From Alphaproteobacteria bacterium (GTDB taxonomy: Bacteria > Pseudomonadota > Alphaproteobacteria > UBA8366), in NCBI GenBank assembly GCA_028281325.1, contig JANQKC010000018.1, positions 1 to 64,000 of the forward strand: a DNA stretch of 64,000 nt, given 5' to 3'. Position 1 is the stretch's first letter, and each line of letters begins with the position of its first letter. This document shows positions 52,923 through 61,692 of this stretch, one piece after another. The notes under the pieces were generated by a model, which searched no databases, was not told where the DNA came from, and saw nothing but the letters and a program-made list of their open reading frames with translations. The position numbers and the translations under genes are program-made.

Positions 52923-54623
52923 TTACTCCGCGTCTTGTTTCAGGAAATCAAAATCGCAGCCGTCCGGGGCTTGCAATACATGGTCCGCGTAGAGGCGCTT
53001 GTAGCCGCGCTTCGGGTCGGCCAAGTCGGCGGTCGCGTCGCGGGCCGCCAGCTCGGCGTCGTCGACCAACAGGTCGAGCCGCCGGTCCTGGACGCTGAGG
53101 CGGATACGGTCGCCGGTTTGGACCCGCGACAACGGCCCGCCGGTCGCCGCTTCCGGCGCGATATGCAGGATGATCGTGCCGAAGGCGGTGCCGCTCATCC
53201 GGGCGTCGGACAGGCGGACCATGTCCTTGACGCCCTGCCGCGCCAGCTTGCCGGGGATCGGCAGGTACCCCGCTTCGGGCATGCCGCTTTGGCTCTTCGG
53301 GCCGGCATTCTGCAGCACCAGGAAGTCGTCGGCGGTCACGTCCAGGTCGGAATCGTCGATCCGGTCGGCAAGGTCGGCCAGCGACGAGAAGACGACCGCG
53401 CGGCCTTCCGTCTCGAACAGCGAGTCGTCGGCAGCCGACCGTTTGAGGATCGCCCCGTCCGGCGCCAGCGAGCCGAACAGCGCGACCAGCCCGCCCTGCG
53501 GATAGACCGGGTCGTCGAACCGGTGCACGACGGCGTGGTCGACATAGGCTGGCGGCGTTTCAAGCCGGTCGCCCAGGGTCTCGCCCGCCACTGTCATGCA
53601 GTCGAGATGCAGCAGCGGCTTCAGCTCGTGCAGCACGGGGCCGAGCCCGCCGGCGGCGAACAAGTCCTCCATGTAGTACGGGCCGGTCGGTTTAAGGTCG
53701 ACCAGCACCGGCGTCTCGTCGCTGATCGCGTTTAACCGGTCGAGCGAGACGTCGATGCCGCGCCGCCCGGCGACGGCGGTAAGATGGATGATCGCATTGG
53801 TCGACCCGCCGATGGCGAGCAGCACCCGCAGCGCGTTCTCGACCGACTTCTCGGTGATGATCTTGCTCGGCGTCAGCTTTTCCTGCGCCAGGGCCACGGC
53901 GCGCGCGCCCGACGCTTCCGCGGCGCGCAACCGGTCGGCATGGACGGCCGGGATGGCCGCGGTGCCCGGCATGATCATGCCCAGTGTCTCGGCGATACAG
54001 GCCATGGTGCTGGCGGTGCCCATCACGGCGCAGGTGCCGGCGGTGGTCGCCAGGCTGCCCTCGACCTCGCGGATTTCGGGCTCGGACACCTCGCCCGCCC
54101 GGTAGCGCGCCCAGAAGCGGCGGCAGTCGGTGCAGGCACCCAGCCGTTCGCCCTTGTAGGGGCTGGTCATCATCGGGCCGGCGACCACGTGTATCGCCGG
54201 GATGTCGGCCGACGCCGACCCCATGAGCTGCGCCGGCAGCGTCTTGTCGCAACCGCCCAGCAGTACGACCGCGTCCATCGGCTGCGCGCTGACCATCTCC
54301 TCCACGTCCATCGACATGAGGTTGCGGTACATCATGCTGGTCGGGTTCAGGAAGGTCTCGCCGAGCGAGATCGTCGGGAAGTCGATCGGCAGGCCGCCGG
54401 CGGCCAGGACGCCGCGCTTGGTCGCCTCGATCAGTTCCGGGAAATGACGGTGGCAGTTGTTGTACCCGCTGGCGGATTGCGCGATGCCGACGATCGGCCG
54501 GTTGAGGATTTCATTCGAATAGCCCATCGACTTGGCGAAGGACCGGCGGAGATAGATCGAGAAATCCGCGTCGCCGTAGTTGGTAAGGCCCCGCGCGAGA
54601 CCGTGTTTAGGCTTGTCCGCCAT
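52923..54623 (-). CDS. IlvD/Edd-family dehydratase (sugar-acid type)
   Basis: 566 residues. Fe-S/metal signatures: VGIAQSASGYNNCHRHFPEL (in place of IlvD NTWSxxNxCN), VVLLGGCDKTLPAQLMG, ACTDCRRFWARY, EGSLATTAGTCAVMGTASTM and SDARMSGTAFGTIILHIAPE. The CDK and SDxRMSG motifs are shared by all members, while the rest resembles L-arabinonate/D-xylonate/galactonate dehydratases rather than true dihydroxyacid dehydratase. It dehydrates an aldonic acid to a 2-keto-3-deoxy acid. First gene of the cluster followed by two SMP-30 lactonases. The exact sugar acid cannot be read. Confidence 0.93.
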   Translation of the reverse strand: MADKPKHGLARGLTNYGDADFSIYLRRSFAKSMGYSNEILNRPIVGIAQSASGYNNCHRHFPELIEATKRGVLAAGGLPIDFPTISLGETFLNPTSMMYRNLMSMDVEEMVSAQPMDAVVLLGGCDKTLPAQLMGSASADIPAIHVVAGPMMTSPYKGERLGACTDCRRFWARYRAGEVSEPEIREVEGSLATTAGTCAVMGTASTMACIAETLGMIMPGTAAIPAVHADRLRAAEASGARAVALAQEKLTPSKIITEKSVENALRVLLAIGGSTNAIIHLTAVAGRRGIDVSLDRLNAISDETPVLVDLKPTGPYYMEDLFAAGGLGPVLHELKPLLHLDCMTVAGETLGDRLETPPAYVDHAVVHRFDDPVYPQGGLVALFGSLAPDGAILKRSAADDSLFETEGRAVVFSSLADLADRIDDSDLDVTADDFLVLQNAGPKSQSGMPEAGYLPIPGKLARQGVKDMVRLSDARMSGTAFGTIILHIAPEAATGGPLSRVQTGDRIRLSVQDRRLDLLVDDAELAARDATADLADPKRGYKRLYADHVLQAPDGCDFDFLKQDAE

Positions 54624-54760
54624 GGGTTCCCTCTGGATGTGTTCGCAAGGCTGTGGGGCCGGGGGTGCCGTATCGCGCCCTCAGGGTCGCATGCGCGACG
54701 CCCGTGATCAAATAAACGCGCCGTTGGCATGTGTTGCGGGCCGGCCGCGCTCGTCGCGCC

Positions 54761-56338
54761 CTATTGGCAGTTGCCCACGCCGTCTTTGACGAGGATGTAG
54801 GCGAGTCGCGCGATTCGGCCTCGGCCGCGATGCATGGGGGCGCTGAGGATGGTTCCTTGGGTGGTTTTGTCCAGGTTCGTCTCAAGCAGGCGGTGGGCGC
54901 TCTTGAGGACCATGTCGTTGCGTTGCCCGTCCTTCTGGGGCGTCCAAAGGATCAGGCATTGGCCGGGAGAATCGGCATCGCGCGGCGGCAGGACCGGCGT
55001 CGGCGGGTGATCGACCAACGCGATATACTGCCAATCCAGCAGGCTGATGAACCGGGAGTTGGGGAAAAAAGGCCGCAGGTTGCCCGCGAGCGGATAACCC
55101 AGCCAGTCGCCGATGACGGTGCCTTTCTCGAATCCGGCGTCCTTGAGCTGTTGCGCGAAATCCGCGTAGGGCATGTGGTAGTAGCCTTTGCTCTTGCGGA
55201 GCGGGTCGACGAAATATTTCACCGTCGCCGCGGACGGCACGATCACCGCGAAGGCGAGCAGGGCGGTCGCGCAGAAATTGATCGCGCGATCGGTCGCGCC
55301 GGCCGCCTGGACCCGGGCGAAGAAATAGATGGGGAACAGGAACAGCAGGAACATGTAGTGGATGCGGACGCGCGAAACGCCCATCGACAGCACGCCGACG
55401 ACGGTGGCCGTCACCATGATCAGGAAGGTAACGCCGAGCAGCCGCCGGTAGCGTTCCGACACGGCGGGCTGCGTGCCTTGACGCAACAGCGCGCGCGGGA
55501 AAAGCACGATCAACACCGCGATCAACGGCAACAGGAAGCTGATGATGGCGTTGCCGGTTTCGATCAGGCCGCCGATCTCGATGCCGCTGTCGGACTTTGG
55601 CATGAACCGGTCGCGGGCGAGCAGCGACAGCCATTCCCGTTCCCCCCAAAGCCAAATGTAATGCGGCAAGGCCAAGGCCGCGACAATCGCGGCGGTGACG
55701 AGTATCCGGCGGTCCGTCAGGCGGCTGCGCAACGTCGGATCCGCGAGGGCCGCGGGCAGCAATGCCGCCGCGAACAAGGCGAAGTTATACTTCGACAGCA
55801 GGCCTATGCCGATCGCAACGCCGAATACGACATAGGATCGCAGGTCGTTGCGCCGGTCGAGTCGGATCAGGGCGACGAAGGCGAAGCAGAGCGCCGCCGC
55901 CAGCAATACCGAGTGGGTGTAGTGAAAGGCCGCATCCCAGGCGACATAGTAAATCGCTAGCGGGGACAGCGCGGCCAGGGCGGCGAGCTTTTCGTCCTCC
56001 AGGACGGTCCGCGCGGCATGGTGCAGCAACCAGATGCTGATCGCCAACAGCCCGAATTTCACCGATACGACCGCGGCGATCGAGACGCCGAAAAGTTGCT
56101 GCGACAGCAAGACCAACCACGTGAAGAACGGCGGATTGCGGACGCCGTAGCCGAGCGCCCAATCTTGCGCGGAGATGAGCTGTTCCGCATCGTCCGCGCT
56201 GGTGCCGGGGAACAGGAAGGCGCGCATCAGGAACAGGACGGCCAACACGCATCCCCAGATCACCAGAACGCCCCGGGCCGATAGTGCGATCCGGCCGCCT
56301 GCCGCGCCTATGCGATCGAGGAATGCGAGCATCGTCAA
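54761..56338 (-). CDS. GT39 (ArnT/PMT-like) membrane glycosyltransferase
   Basis: 525 residues with about ten membrane helices. The periplasmic loop LISAQDWALGYGVRNPPFFT-WLVLL is the ArnT-family motif with Asp and Pro-Pro-(F)-rich dolichyl/undecaprenyl phosphate site. HHAARTVLEDEKLAALAALS and VARFGVAIG-like helices follow, and the C-terminal 130 residues are soluble and periplasmic. It transfers a sugar from undecaprenyl phosphate to an acceptor such as lipid A or another envelope glycan. Last of three genes after GT2 and the LpxB-N protein, which suggests that they form one lipid-linked sugar pathway. Confidence 0.92.
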   Translation of the reverse strand: MTMLAFLDRIGAAGGRIALSARGVLVIWGCVLAVLFLMRAFLFPGTSADDAEQLISAQDWALGYGVRNPPFFTWLVLLSQQLFGVSIAAVVSVKFGLLAISIWLLHHAARTVLEDEKLAALAALSPLAIYYVAWDAAFHYTHSVLLAAALCFAFVALIRLDRRNDLRSYVVFGVAIGIGLLSKYNFALFAAALLPAALADPTLRSRLTDRRILVTAAIVAALALPHYIWLWGEREWLSLLARDRFMPKSDSGIEIGGLIETGNAIISFLLPLIAVLIVLFPRALLRQGTQPAVSERYRRLLGVTFLIMVTATVVGVLSMGVSRVRIHYMFLLFLFPIYFFARVQAAGATDRAINFCATALLAFAVIVPSAATVKYFVDPLRKSKGYYHMPYADFAQQLKDAGFEKGTVIGDWLGYPLAGNLRPFFPNSRFISLLDWQYIALVDHPPTPVLPPRDADSPGQCLILWTPQKDGQRNDMVLKSAHRLLETNLDKTTQGTILSAPMHRGRGRIARLAYILVKDGVGNCQ

Positions 56339-56352
56339 CGCGTCGAGCGGAA

Positions 56353-56646
56353 TCAGGCGCGATCGGGGGCGGCGTTCTGGTTGTCCAAGCGCCGCTGCCG
56401 GTGAACGAAGTAGAGATTACGGCTGTAGATCAGCAACCCTGCGCCTTGTCCCACGATGAAAACCGGGTCCCCCTTGTGAATCGCGTAGGCGAGCAGCGTG
56501 GCCCCGCCGAGCAGGCTGAAATACCAGAAGGCGACCGGGATGATGCTCTTGCGTTGCCGTTCGCTGAAGATCCACTGCACCAGGAAGCGCATGGAAAAGA
56601 ACGCTTGTCCCACAAAGCCGATTACAAGCCACACTGTTGCCGTCAT
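56353..56646 (-). CDS. LpxB N-terminal-domain (Lab_N) small membrane protein
   Basis: 97 residues with three membrane helices: VWLVIGFVGQAFFSMRFLVQ, VAFWYFSLLGGATLLAYAIH and PVFIVGQGAGLLIYSRNLYF. QWIFSERQRKSIIPVAFWYF is the conserved core of the lipid-A-disaccharide-synthase N-terminal domain family, here as a stand-alone protein. Such proteins often sit beside GT2 and ArnT-like genes; a flippase-like or scaffold role has been proposed, not shown. It starts 5 bases after the GT2 gene ends and stops 15 bases before the GT39 start. Confidence 0.92.
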   Translation of the reverse strand: MTATVWLVIGFVGQAFFSMRFLVQWIFSERQRKSIIPVAFWYFSLLGGATLLAYAIHKGDPVFIVGQGAGLLIYSRNLYFVHRQRRLDNQNAAPDRA

Positions 56647-56650
56647 TCGT

Positions 56651-57427
56651 TTAGTCCCTGTGCTCTATCGTGGGAAGTTTGGTGCGCCGTTGCAGCCACA
56701 GCACGCCGATCAGGTCGACGATGCCCGGCCACAATCGATTATGGAAGCCGTATTTTGATATGCCGTGTTCGCGGTGCCGGTGTTGCACCGGGGCGGTGAT
56801 GACCGTGCCGCCGTGCCGTTGCACCAGCGCCGGCAGGAAACGGTGCATGTGATCGAAATACGGCAGCGTCATGAAGATGTCGCGCCGGAACAGTTTGAGG
56901 CTGCATCCGGTGTCGCTGATACCGTCTTTCAACAACCCGCCGCGCACGCCGTTCGCGACGCGCGACGACAGCTTGCGGAACCAGGTGTCATGGCGTTTCT
57001 CGCGTTGTCCGGCCACCATCGCGACCGGGTGCGCGGCGGCGTCGCGCACCTCGATCAGTTTCAGGATGCCCGCGGGCGGGTTCTGCCCGTCGCCGTCCAG
57101 CGTCGCCACCCAATCCGCCTTGGCGGCGGTGACGCCGCTGCAGGTCGCCGTGCTTTGGCCGCACGCGTCGCGGTGGCGGACTACGCGGAGCCACGGATAG
57201 CCGGACTGCGCTTTTTCCAACACGGCGTCGGTGCCGTCGCGGCTGCCGTCGTCGACAACGATGACTTCGAACCGCAAGTCCGACAGGCAGGCGTGGATTT
57301 CATCGAGCAGTGGCCCGATGTTTTCCGCTTCGTCCTTCACGGGGATGACGACCGACAGCGCGGGCGCGGCGTCTGCGCCCACCGCATGCCCTGCTGTGCC
57401 CGCCGTATCCTCGTCCCACCTCTGCAT
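56651..57427 (-). CDS. GT2 polyprenyl-phosphate glycosyltransferase
   Basis: 258 residues, no membrane segment. GT-A fold motifs: LSVVIPVKDEAENIGPLLDE, FEVIVVDDGSRDGTDAVLEK (nucleotide site), KADWVATLDGDGQNPPAGIL (DxD region DGDGQNPP), and KLFRRDIFMTLPYFDHMHRF. Dolichol-phosphate-mannose-synthase-like; it moves a sugar from a nucleotide donor to undecaprenyl phosphate. First gene of the three-gene unit with Lab_N and GT39. An alternative is an ArnC-like transfer of a modified sugar; the donor is unknown. Confidence 0.93.
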   Translation of the reverse strand: MQRWDEDTAGTAGHAVGADAAPALSVVIPVKDEAENIGPLLDEIHACLSDLRFEVIVVDDGSRDGTDAVLEKAQSGYPWLRVVRHRDACGQSTATCSGVTAAKADWVATLDGDGQNPPAGILKLIEVRDAAAHPVAMVAGQREKRHDTWFRKLSSRVANGVRGGLLKDGISDTGCSLKLFRRDIFMTLPYFDHMHRFLPALVQRHGGTVITAPVQHRHREHGISKYGFHNRLWPGIVDLIGVLWLQRRTKLPTIEHRD

Positions 57428-57545
57428 GACCGTGTCCGGTAACTGTTTGCCCCCTCATCGTCCGGCGCGCCGGCGATGGCTCGCGCTCCGAGCGCTTGGC
57501 CCGCGCGTTTTAGAGGATTGCCGTAAGTTTGGCGAGCCCAAAGCC

Positions 57546-58637
57546 TTATAGTCGGCGCAACACCATCATCCGAGCGAAAAATTCGCGCTGGATCAGGCCG
57601 ACGTCAAATCCGGCGTCTCGGAACACGTCGGACAGATCGTCGCGGACATAGTCCGCGTAATAGGGTTCATGCATGGCCTGCGGGAAGCGGTCGAGCAACG
57701 GGTCATAGTCCGGTCGGTCGCCGTATTGGATCGAATCCATGAACAGCAGCACGCCGTTCGGCTTGAGGACACGGGCTATCTCCGCGGCGATGCGCCGCCG
57801 GACGGCGCGCGGCACTTCGTGGAACAGGAAGATGCAGGTGGCGATGTCGACGCTGGCGTCGGCGGCGGGCAGGGCTTCGGCATTCCCGACGGCGACATGA
57901 CTGCGCGACCAATGGCGCAGCGTCCGCCGGGCCCGCGCCAAGTAGGGGGCGCTCAGGTCCATGCCGGTCACGCGCAGCCGCGGATAGTTGTCCTTGACGA
58001 AGGACAGGAACCGCCCGGTGCCGCAGGCTATGTCGAGCAGATGCGTGTCGCGGATGCGTCGGGTCGTGAAAGCGTCGCGCAACGGCGCCAGCAACTGCCG
58101 GCGCATGGCGTCGGCGCCGCCAGTGAACAGGACCTCCACCTGATAGTCGTACAGTGTGGCCGAGTCGTCGCTGAGATAGCCGTCGCTTTGATAGTGAAAG
58201 TTCTGCAGATAGTAGCGCGGGTACCGGCCGCGATGTTCTGGCGTGAAAACCTCCTGGCCCCGCCGGTCGCGTTTGCGGTCGTTGACCTGGCCCAGGTCGT
58301 CGAAATACCGCGCAGATTGCCGCAGCACGGCGAGCGGGTTCGGCCACATATCATGCGGTAGCCGGTACAGGCCCGCCTCGATATTGGCCCAATCCCGTGC
58401 GAACAGGTCCTTCAGATCGTCATTGATGGTCTGCCAAGACGGTAAGGCGACGTCGCCATTGGCCGCTGCGTCGCGCTGCGGCGGCGGGGCTAGCCGGGCG
58501 GTCAGGGCGTAATGGCTGGCGAACCAACCGGTTCGAAGGGTTTGCGCCAACCGGTAGGAGAGTTGGTCGAGGGGACCGGCAATGTTGCGGATTGGGCGGT
58601 CGATTGCGTTGCGTCGGACTGTGGTATCGATAGACAT
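57546..58637 (-). CDS. Class I SAM-dependent methyltransferase
   Basis: 363 residues. SAM motif I is HLLDIACGTGRFLSFVKDNY (position about 200), motif II VTGMDLSAPYLARARRTLRH, motif III DIATCIFLFHEVPRAVRRRI and LKPNGVLLFMDSIQYGDRPD. The N-terminal 180 residues hold a conserved segment (YPRYYLQNFHYQSDGYLSDD-SATLYDYQVEVLF) common to these longer bacterial enzymes, whose substrate is not known to me. Divergent from pgk, 110 bases apart. Confidence 0.9.
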   Translation of the reverse strand: MSIDTTVRRNAIDRPIRNIAGPLDQLSYRLAQTLRTGWFASHYALTARLAPPPQRDAAANGDVALPSWQTINDDLKDLFARDWANIEAGLYRLPHDMWPNPLAVLRQSARYFDDLGQVNDRKRDRRGQEVFTPEHRGRYPRYYLQNFHYQSDGYLSDDSATLYDYQVEVLFTGGADAMRRQLLAPLRDAFTTRRIRDTHLLDIACGTGRFLSFVKDNYPRLRVTGMDLSAPYLARARRTLRHWSRSHVAVGNAEALPAADASVDIATCIFLFHEVPRAVRRRIAAEIARVLKPNGVLLFMDSIQYGDRPDYDPLLDRFPQAMHEPYYADYVRDDLSDVFRDAGFDVGLIQREFFARMMVLRRL

Positions 58638-58747
58638 ATCGCAAATATCGGTCGAATTCGGCGTTTGGCCATGTTGCGGTCGGCCCCGCCTTCCTGTAGT
58701 GCAGTTTCAGGCAAAGCGAACAAGAAAACCAGAGAGACCGGACGGAC

Positions 58748-59941
58748 ATGTTCAAGACACTTGACGATATGACGGTTGCCGGCCAGCGGGTGCTGGTGCG
58801 GGGCGATCTCAACCTTCCGGTCCAGGACGGCCGGGTCACCGACACCACGCGGATCGACCGCATGCTGCCGACGCTGCGCGAACTGATGGACAAAGGCGCG
58901 CGCGTGGTGGTGATCTCGCATTTCGGCCGGCCCAAGGGGCAGGTCGTTCCCGAGATGTCGCTGGCGCCGGTCGCCGACGCCCTGTCGCAGGCGCTCGGCG
59001 GGACGAAGGTGGCCTTCGCGGAGGATTGTATCGGCGACGCGGCGAAGGCGGTGGTCGATGGCTTGGCCGACGGCGAGATCGCGCTGTTGGAAAATCTGCG
59101 CTTTCATCCGGGCGAAGAGGCGAACGATGCGGGGTTTGCCGGTGAATTGGCGGCGCTCGGCGATCTCTACATCAACGACGGTTTCTCGGTGTCGCACCGC
59201 GCGCATGCCTCGACCGAGGCGGTCGCGCGGCTTCTGCCCGCCGCCGCCGGCCGCAACATGCAGGCCGAGTTGGAGGCGCTGGAATCGGCCCTCGGCGATC
59301 CCAAACGCCCGGTCCTGGCGCTCGTCGGCGGGGCCAAGGTGTCGACCAAGCTGGCGGTACTCGGCAACTTGATCGAGAAGGTCGACGCCCTGGTCATCGG
59401 CGGCGGCATGGCGAATACGTTCCTCCATGCGTTGGGCACCGATGTCGGCGCCAGCCTGTGCGAGACCGACCTCGCGGACACGGCGCGCGAGATCATGGCC
59501 AAAGCGGACGCCGCCGGCTGCGAGATCATTCTGCCGTCCGATGTCGTGATCGCCGAGAAACTGGAAGCCGGCGCGCCGGCCGATACCGTCATGACCGCGG
59601 CCGTGCCGCCCGGCAAGATGATCCTCGATATCGGGCCGGACAGCGCGGCGGCGCTTGCCGACCGTCTCGGATCGGTCCGCACCTTGTTGTGGAACGGTCC
59701 TTTGGGTGCGTTCGAATTCCCGCCCTTCGACGCCGCGACGGTGACCGTGGCCCAAGCGGCGGCGAAATGCACGGAGGCTGGCGAGATGGTGTCCGTCGCG
59801 GGCGGCGGCGATACGGTAGCGGCCTTGCGTCATACCGGGGTCGCGGACTCTTTCTCTTATATATCGACCGCCGGCGGCGCCTTCCTCGAATGGCTCGAAG
59901 GCAAGGAATTGCCGGGGGTCGCGGCGCTGCGCCAGGGCTAA
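58748..59941 (+). CDS. pgk: Phosphoglycerate kinase
   Basis: 397 residues, normal length. Makes ATP from 1,3-bisphosphoglycerate in glycolysis. N-terminal substrate domain: [20 protein letters not shown] (family RxDxNVP variant with Leu-Pro), [50 protein letters not shown]. Nucleotide domain: [56 protein letters not shown] and [13 protein letters not shown]. Its ATG follows GGACGGAC. Cytoplasmic, apparently monocistronic. Confidence 0.97.
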   Translation: MFKTLDDMTVAGQRVLVRGDLNLPVQDGRVTDTTRIDRMLPTLRELMDKGARVVVISHFGRPKGQVVPEMSLAPVADALSQALGGTKVAFAEDCIGDAAKAVVDGLADGEIALLENLRFHPGEEANDAGFAGELAALGDLYINDGFSVSHRAHASTEAVARLLPAAAGRNMQAELEALESALGDPKRPVLALVGGAKVSTKLAVLGNLIEKVDALVIGGGMANTFLHALGTDVGASLCETDLADTAREIMAKADAAGCEIILPSDVVIAEKLEAGAPADTVMTAAVPPGKMILDIGPDSAAALADRLGSVRTLLWNGPLGAFEFPPFDAATVTVAQAAAKCTEAGEMVSVAGGGDTVAALRHTGVADSFSYISTAGGAFLEWLEGKELPGVAALRQG

Positions 59942-60036
59942 CGTGATCCGGGTTTCGTCGTCATCGGCCCTTAACCATATGTTTACCGGCCAACCATAGG
60001 GTGCTCTCGGATTCACGTCTTAGCCTAGGAACCGAG

Positions 60037-60273
60037 ATGGAACTTTCCTCCGTATTGCAAGGTATTTCGACGCCGACAACGACGTCGCAAAGTCTGGGAT
60101 CGGCGGCCAAACAGCAAACGCTGTCCGCTGACGAAAACGTCAAAGCGCAGACACAACAGGCGCTTACGGCCACCGATGAGAGCGGTGTCGCGAATCAGGA
60201 CCCGCAGAACAGCGGCAATGGCGCCGGTTCGGCATCGGAAGGCCGCGGCACCCTGGTCGACATCGAGATTTAG
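60037..60273 (+). CDS. Small polar hypothetical protein
   Basis: 78 residues from ATG 60037, preceded by TAGGAACCGAG. Rich in Ser, Thr, Gln, Ala and Asn with no hydrophobic segment: [20 protein letters not shown] ... [16 protein letters not shown], ending [10 protein letters not shown]. Probably disordered apart from a short N-terminal helix and the C-terminal end. No family recognised. Follows pgk. Codon use looks genuine and the ribosome-binding site is fair. It could be a small secreted or flagellar-type protein; that is a guess. Confidence 0.6.
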   Translation: MELSSVLQGISTPTTTSQSLGSAAKQQTLSADENVKAQTQQALTATDESGVANQDPQNSGNGAGSASEGRGTLVDIEI

Positions 60274-60292
60274 CCTACCGGCTTCTCCGGAA

Positions 60293-60367
60293 CCGGATAA
60301 CGGTTTCGCCGTGCACGAGACGCGCCGAGGGGTTGCCCCGGTCGTCTCGGCGCGACACATTATCCGG
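60293..60367 (+). repeat. Nested inverted repeats before the NUDIX gene
   Basis: CCGGATAA (60293-60300) pairs with TTATCCGG (60360-60367). Inside, CGCGCCGAG (60321-60329) pairs with CTCGGCGCG (60346-60354), around GGGG-TTG-CCCC. The outer arm ends one base before the NUDIX ATG at 60369. There is no T-run, so it is more likely an RNA leader structure or repeat element than an ordinary terminator. Confidence 0.6.
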
Positions 60368-60368
60368 T

Positions 60369-60923
60369 ATGGCTGAGTCGAACTCCAAGTCACCCGAGCG
60401 GCCGGGGCCAAGCGTGCGGGAGGTTCCGGCGGGCGATAACCGCCTCCGGCTGGTCTGTCCCGACTGCGGGTTCATCAATTACGAAAATCCCAAGATCGTG
60501 GTCGGCGCGGTCGTGACCTGGCAGGATCAATTCCTGCTTTGCAAGCGCGCCATCGACCCACGCCATGGGTATTGGACCATTCCCGCCGGTTATCTGGAAC
60601 TGAACGAGACCGTGACCGACGGCGCCAGGCGCGAGGCGCAGGAAGAAGCCTGCGCTGATATCGAGATCGACGCGCTTCTCGCCGTCTACAACGTTCCCCG
60701 CATCAGCCAGGTGCAGCTCATCTACCGGGCGCGCCTGCGTGAGCCGGTTTTCGCGGCGGGGGAGGAGAGCTTGGATGTCGCCCTCTATGATTGGGACGAT
60801 CTGCCGTGGGACGACCTCGCCTTTCCCTCGGTGCGGTGGGCGCTCAATCATTTCAAGGAAGTGGCCGGCCAACCGGCGTTCGAGCCGCGCACCAATCCGG
60901 CGGGCGATCTCGGCAATTACTAG
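60369..60923 (+). CDS. NUDIX hydrolase with CPxCG zinc ribbon
   Basis: 184 residues from ATG 60369, with no visible Shine-Dalgarno because the upstream bases form the hairpin arm. N-terminal half zinc ribbon [20 protein letters not shown], then NUDIX box [21 protein letters not shown] (G-x5-E-x7-REx2EE). It hydrolyses a nucleoside diphosphate linked to another group. RRP-type members with NPKIVVG are ADP-ribose or NADH-related pyrophosphatases; substrate not determined. Convergent with yciB. Confidence 0.93.
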   Translation: MAESNSKSPERPGPSVREVPAGDNRLRLVCPDCGFINYENPKIVVGAVVTWQDQFLLCKRAIDPRHGYWTIPAGYLELNETVTDGARREAQEEACADIEIDALLAVYNVPRISQVQLIYRARLREPVFAAGEESLDVALYDWDDLPWDDLAFPSVRWALNHFKEVAGQPAFEPRTNPAGDLGNY

Positions 60924-60929
60924 CGATCC

Positions 60930-61508
60930 CTAACCGTCGGGCTGCTTGTCCTGTTCCGACTGCACGACCTGATGGCGCGTGATCAACGGCACCTGGAAGG
61001 CCGTGAACACGAAGGTCAGCGCCAGAATGCCGAAAATCTTAAAATTCACCCAGAAATCGGTGGACGTGGTGCGCCAGACGAGTTCGTTTAGCACCGCCAT
61101 CACGGCGAAGAAAATCGCGAACCGCATGGTCAAGATGGTCCAGCCACGGTCGGTCAACCGCCAGGCCGATTCCATCAAGGGTTTGAGCAGCGGTTTGCGC
61201 ATCAGCAATCCGCCGAACAGGACCACCGCAAACAGGGCTTGAACCAGCGTCGGCTTCATCTTGATGTAGCGTTCGTCGTTTAGCCAGAGGGTCAGCCCGC
61301 CGAACACCATGACGATCACCGCCGTGACGACCGGCATCGTCGGCACGCGCCGTTCGATGCCGTAGGACAGCAGGACGGCGACCCCCGTCGCGGCCATGAT
61401 GGCGGCGGTCGCGATATACAGATCACCCAACCAATAGGCGGCGAAAAAGGCGACCAGCGGGCCGTAGTCGACGGCCGGCTTCAGCCAAGGCGGGGCGAGT
61501 TTGGACAT
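60930..61508 (-). CDS. yciB: YciB/IspA-family inner membrane septation protein
   Basis: 192 residues with about five membrane helices. KPAVDYGPLVAFFAAYWLGD, GGLTLWLNDERYIKMKPTLV, QALFAVVLFGG and NELVWRTTSTDFWVNFKIFG are the conserved family segments (KPTLVxxLF and W..t.dFWvnFK). Involved in cell-envelope integrity and septation. The ATG at 61508 is the family-typical start. Convergent with the NUDIX gene, stop codons 6 bases apart. Confidence 0.94.
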   Translation of the reverse strand: MSKLAPPWLKPAVDYGPLVAFFAAYWLGDLYIATAAIMAATGVAVLLSYGIERRVPTMPVVTAVIVMVFGGLTLWLNDERYIKMKPTLVQALFAVVLFGGLLMRKPLLKPLMESAWRLTDRGWTILTMRFAIFFAVMAVLNELVWRTTSTDFWVNFKIFGILALTFVFTAFQVPLITRHQVVQSEQDKQPDG

Positions 61509-61692
61509 GACGGCGTTATATCAATGCCGGCGCGCTGCGGCAAAGACTGTCGTGTTTCCGGCGTATCAAGATTTCGCCATTGGACCATCATTGTATCGCC
61601 GTTGTGACCCTATGCCGCAGCAGCGGCGTGGCCGTGCGCCCGCCGATCGACTAGACTTTCGAACGAACCGCCCGTAGCGATCGCATGAGAAG

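Noticed and set aside
52083..53735. A 550-residue open frame on the plus strand.
   Set aside because: Antisense to the SMP-30 and IlvD/Edd genes, which carry clear family motifs.
59944..59973. A further TGATCC behind pgk.
   Set aside because: After 18 bases the sequence is CCCTTA, not TAnnn, so it does not fit the sigma-E pattern.
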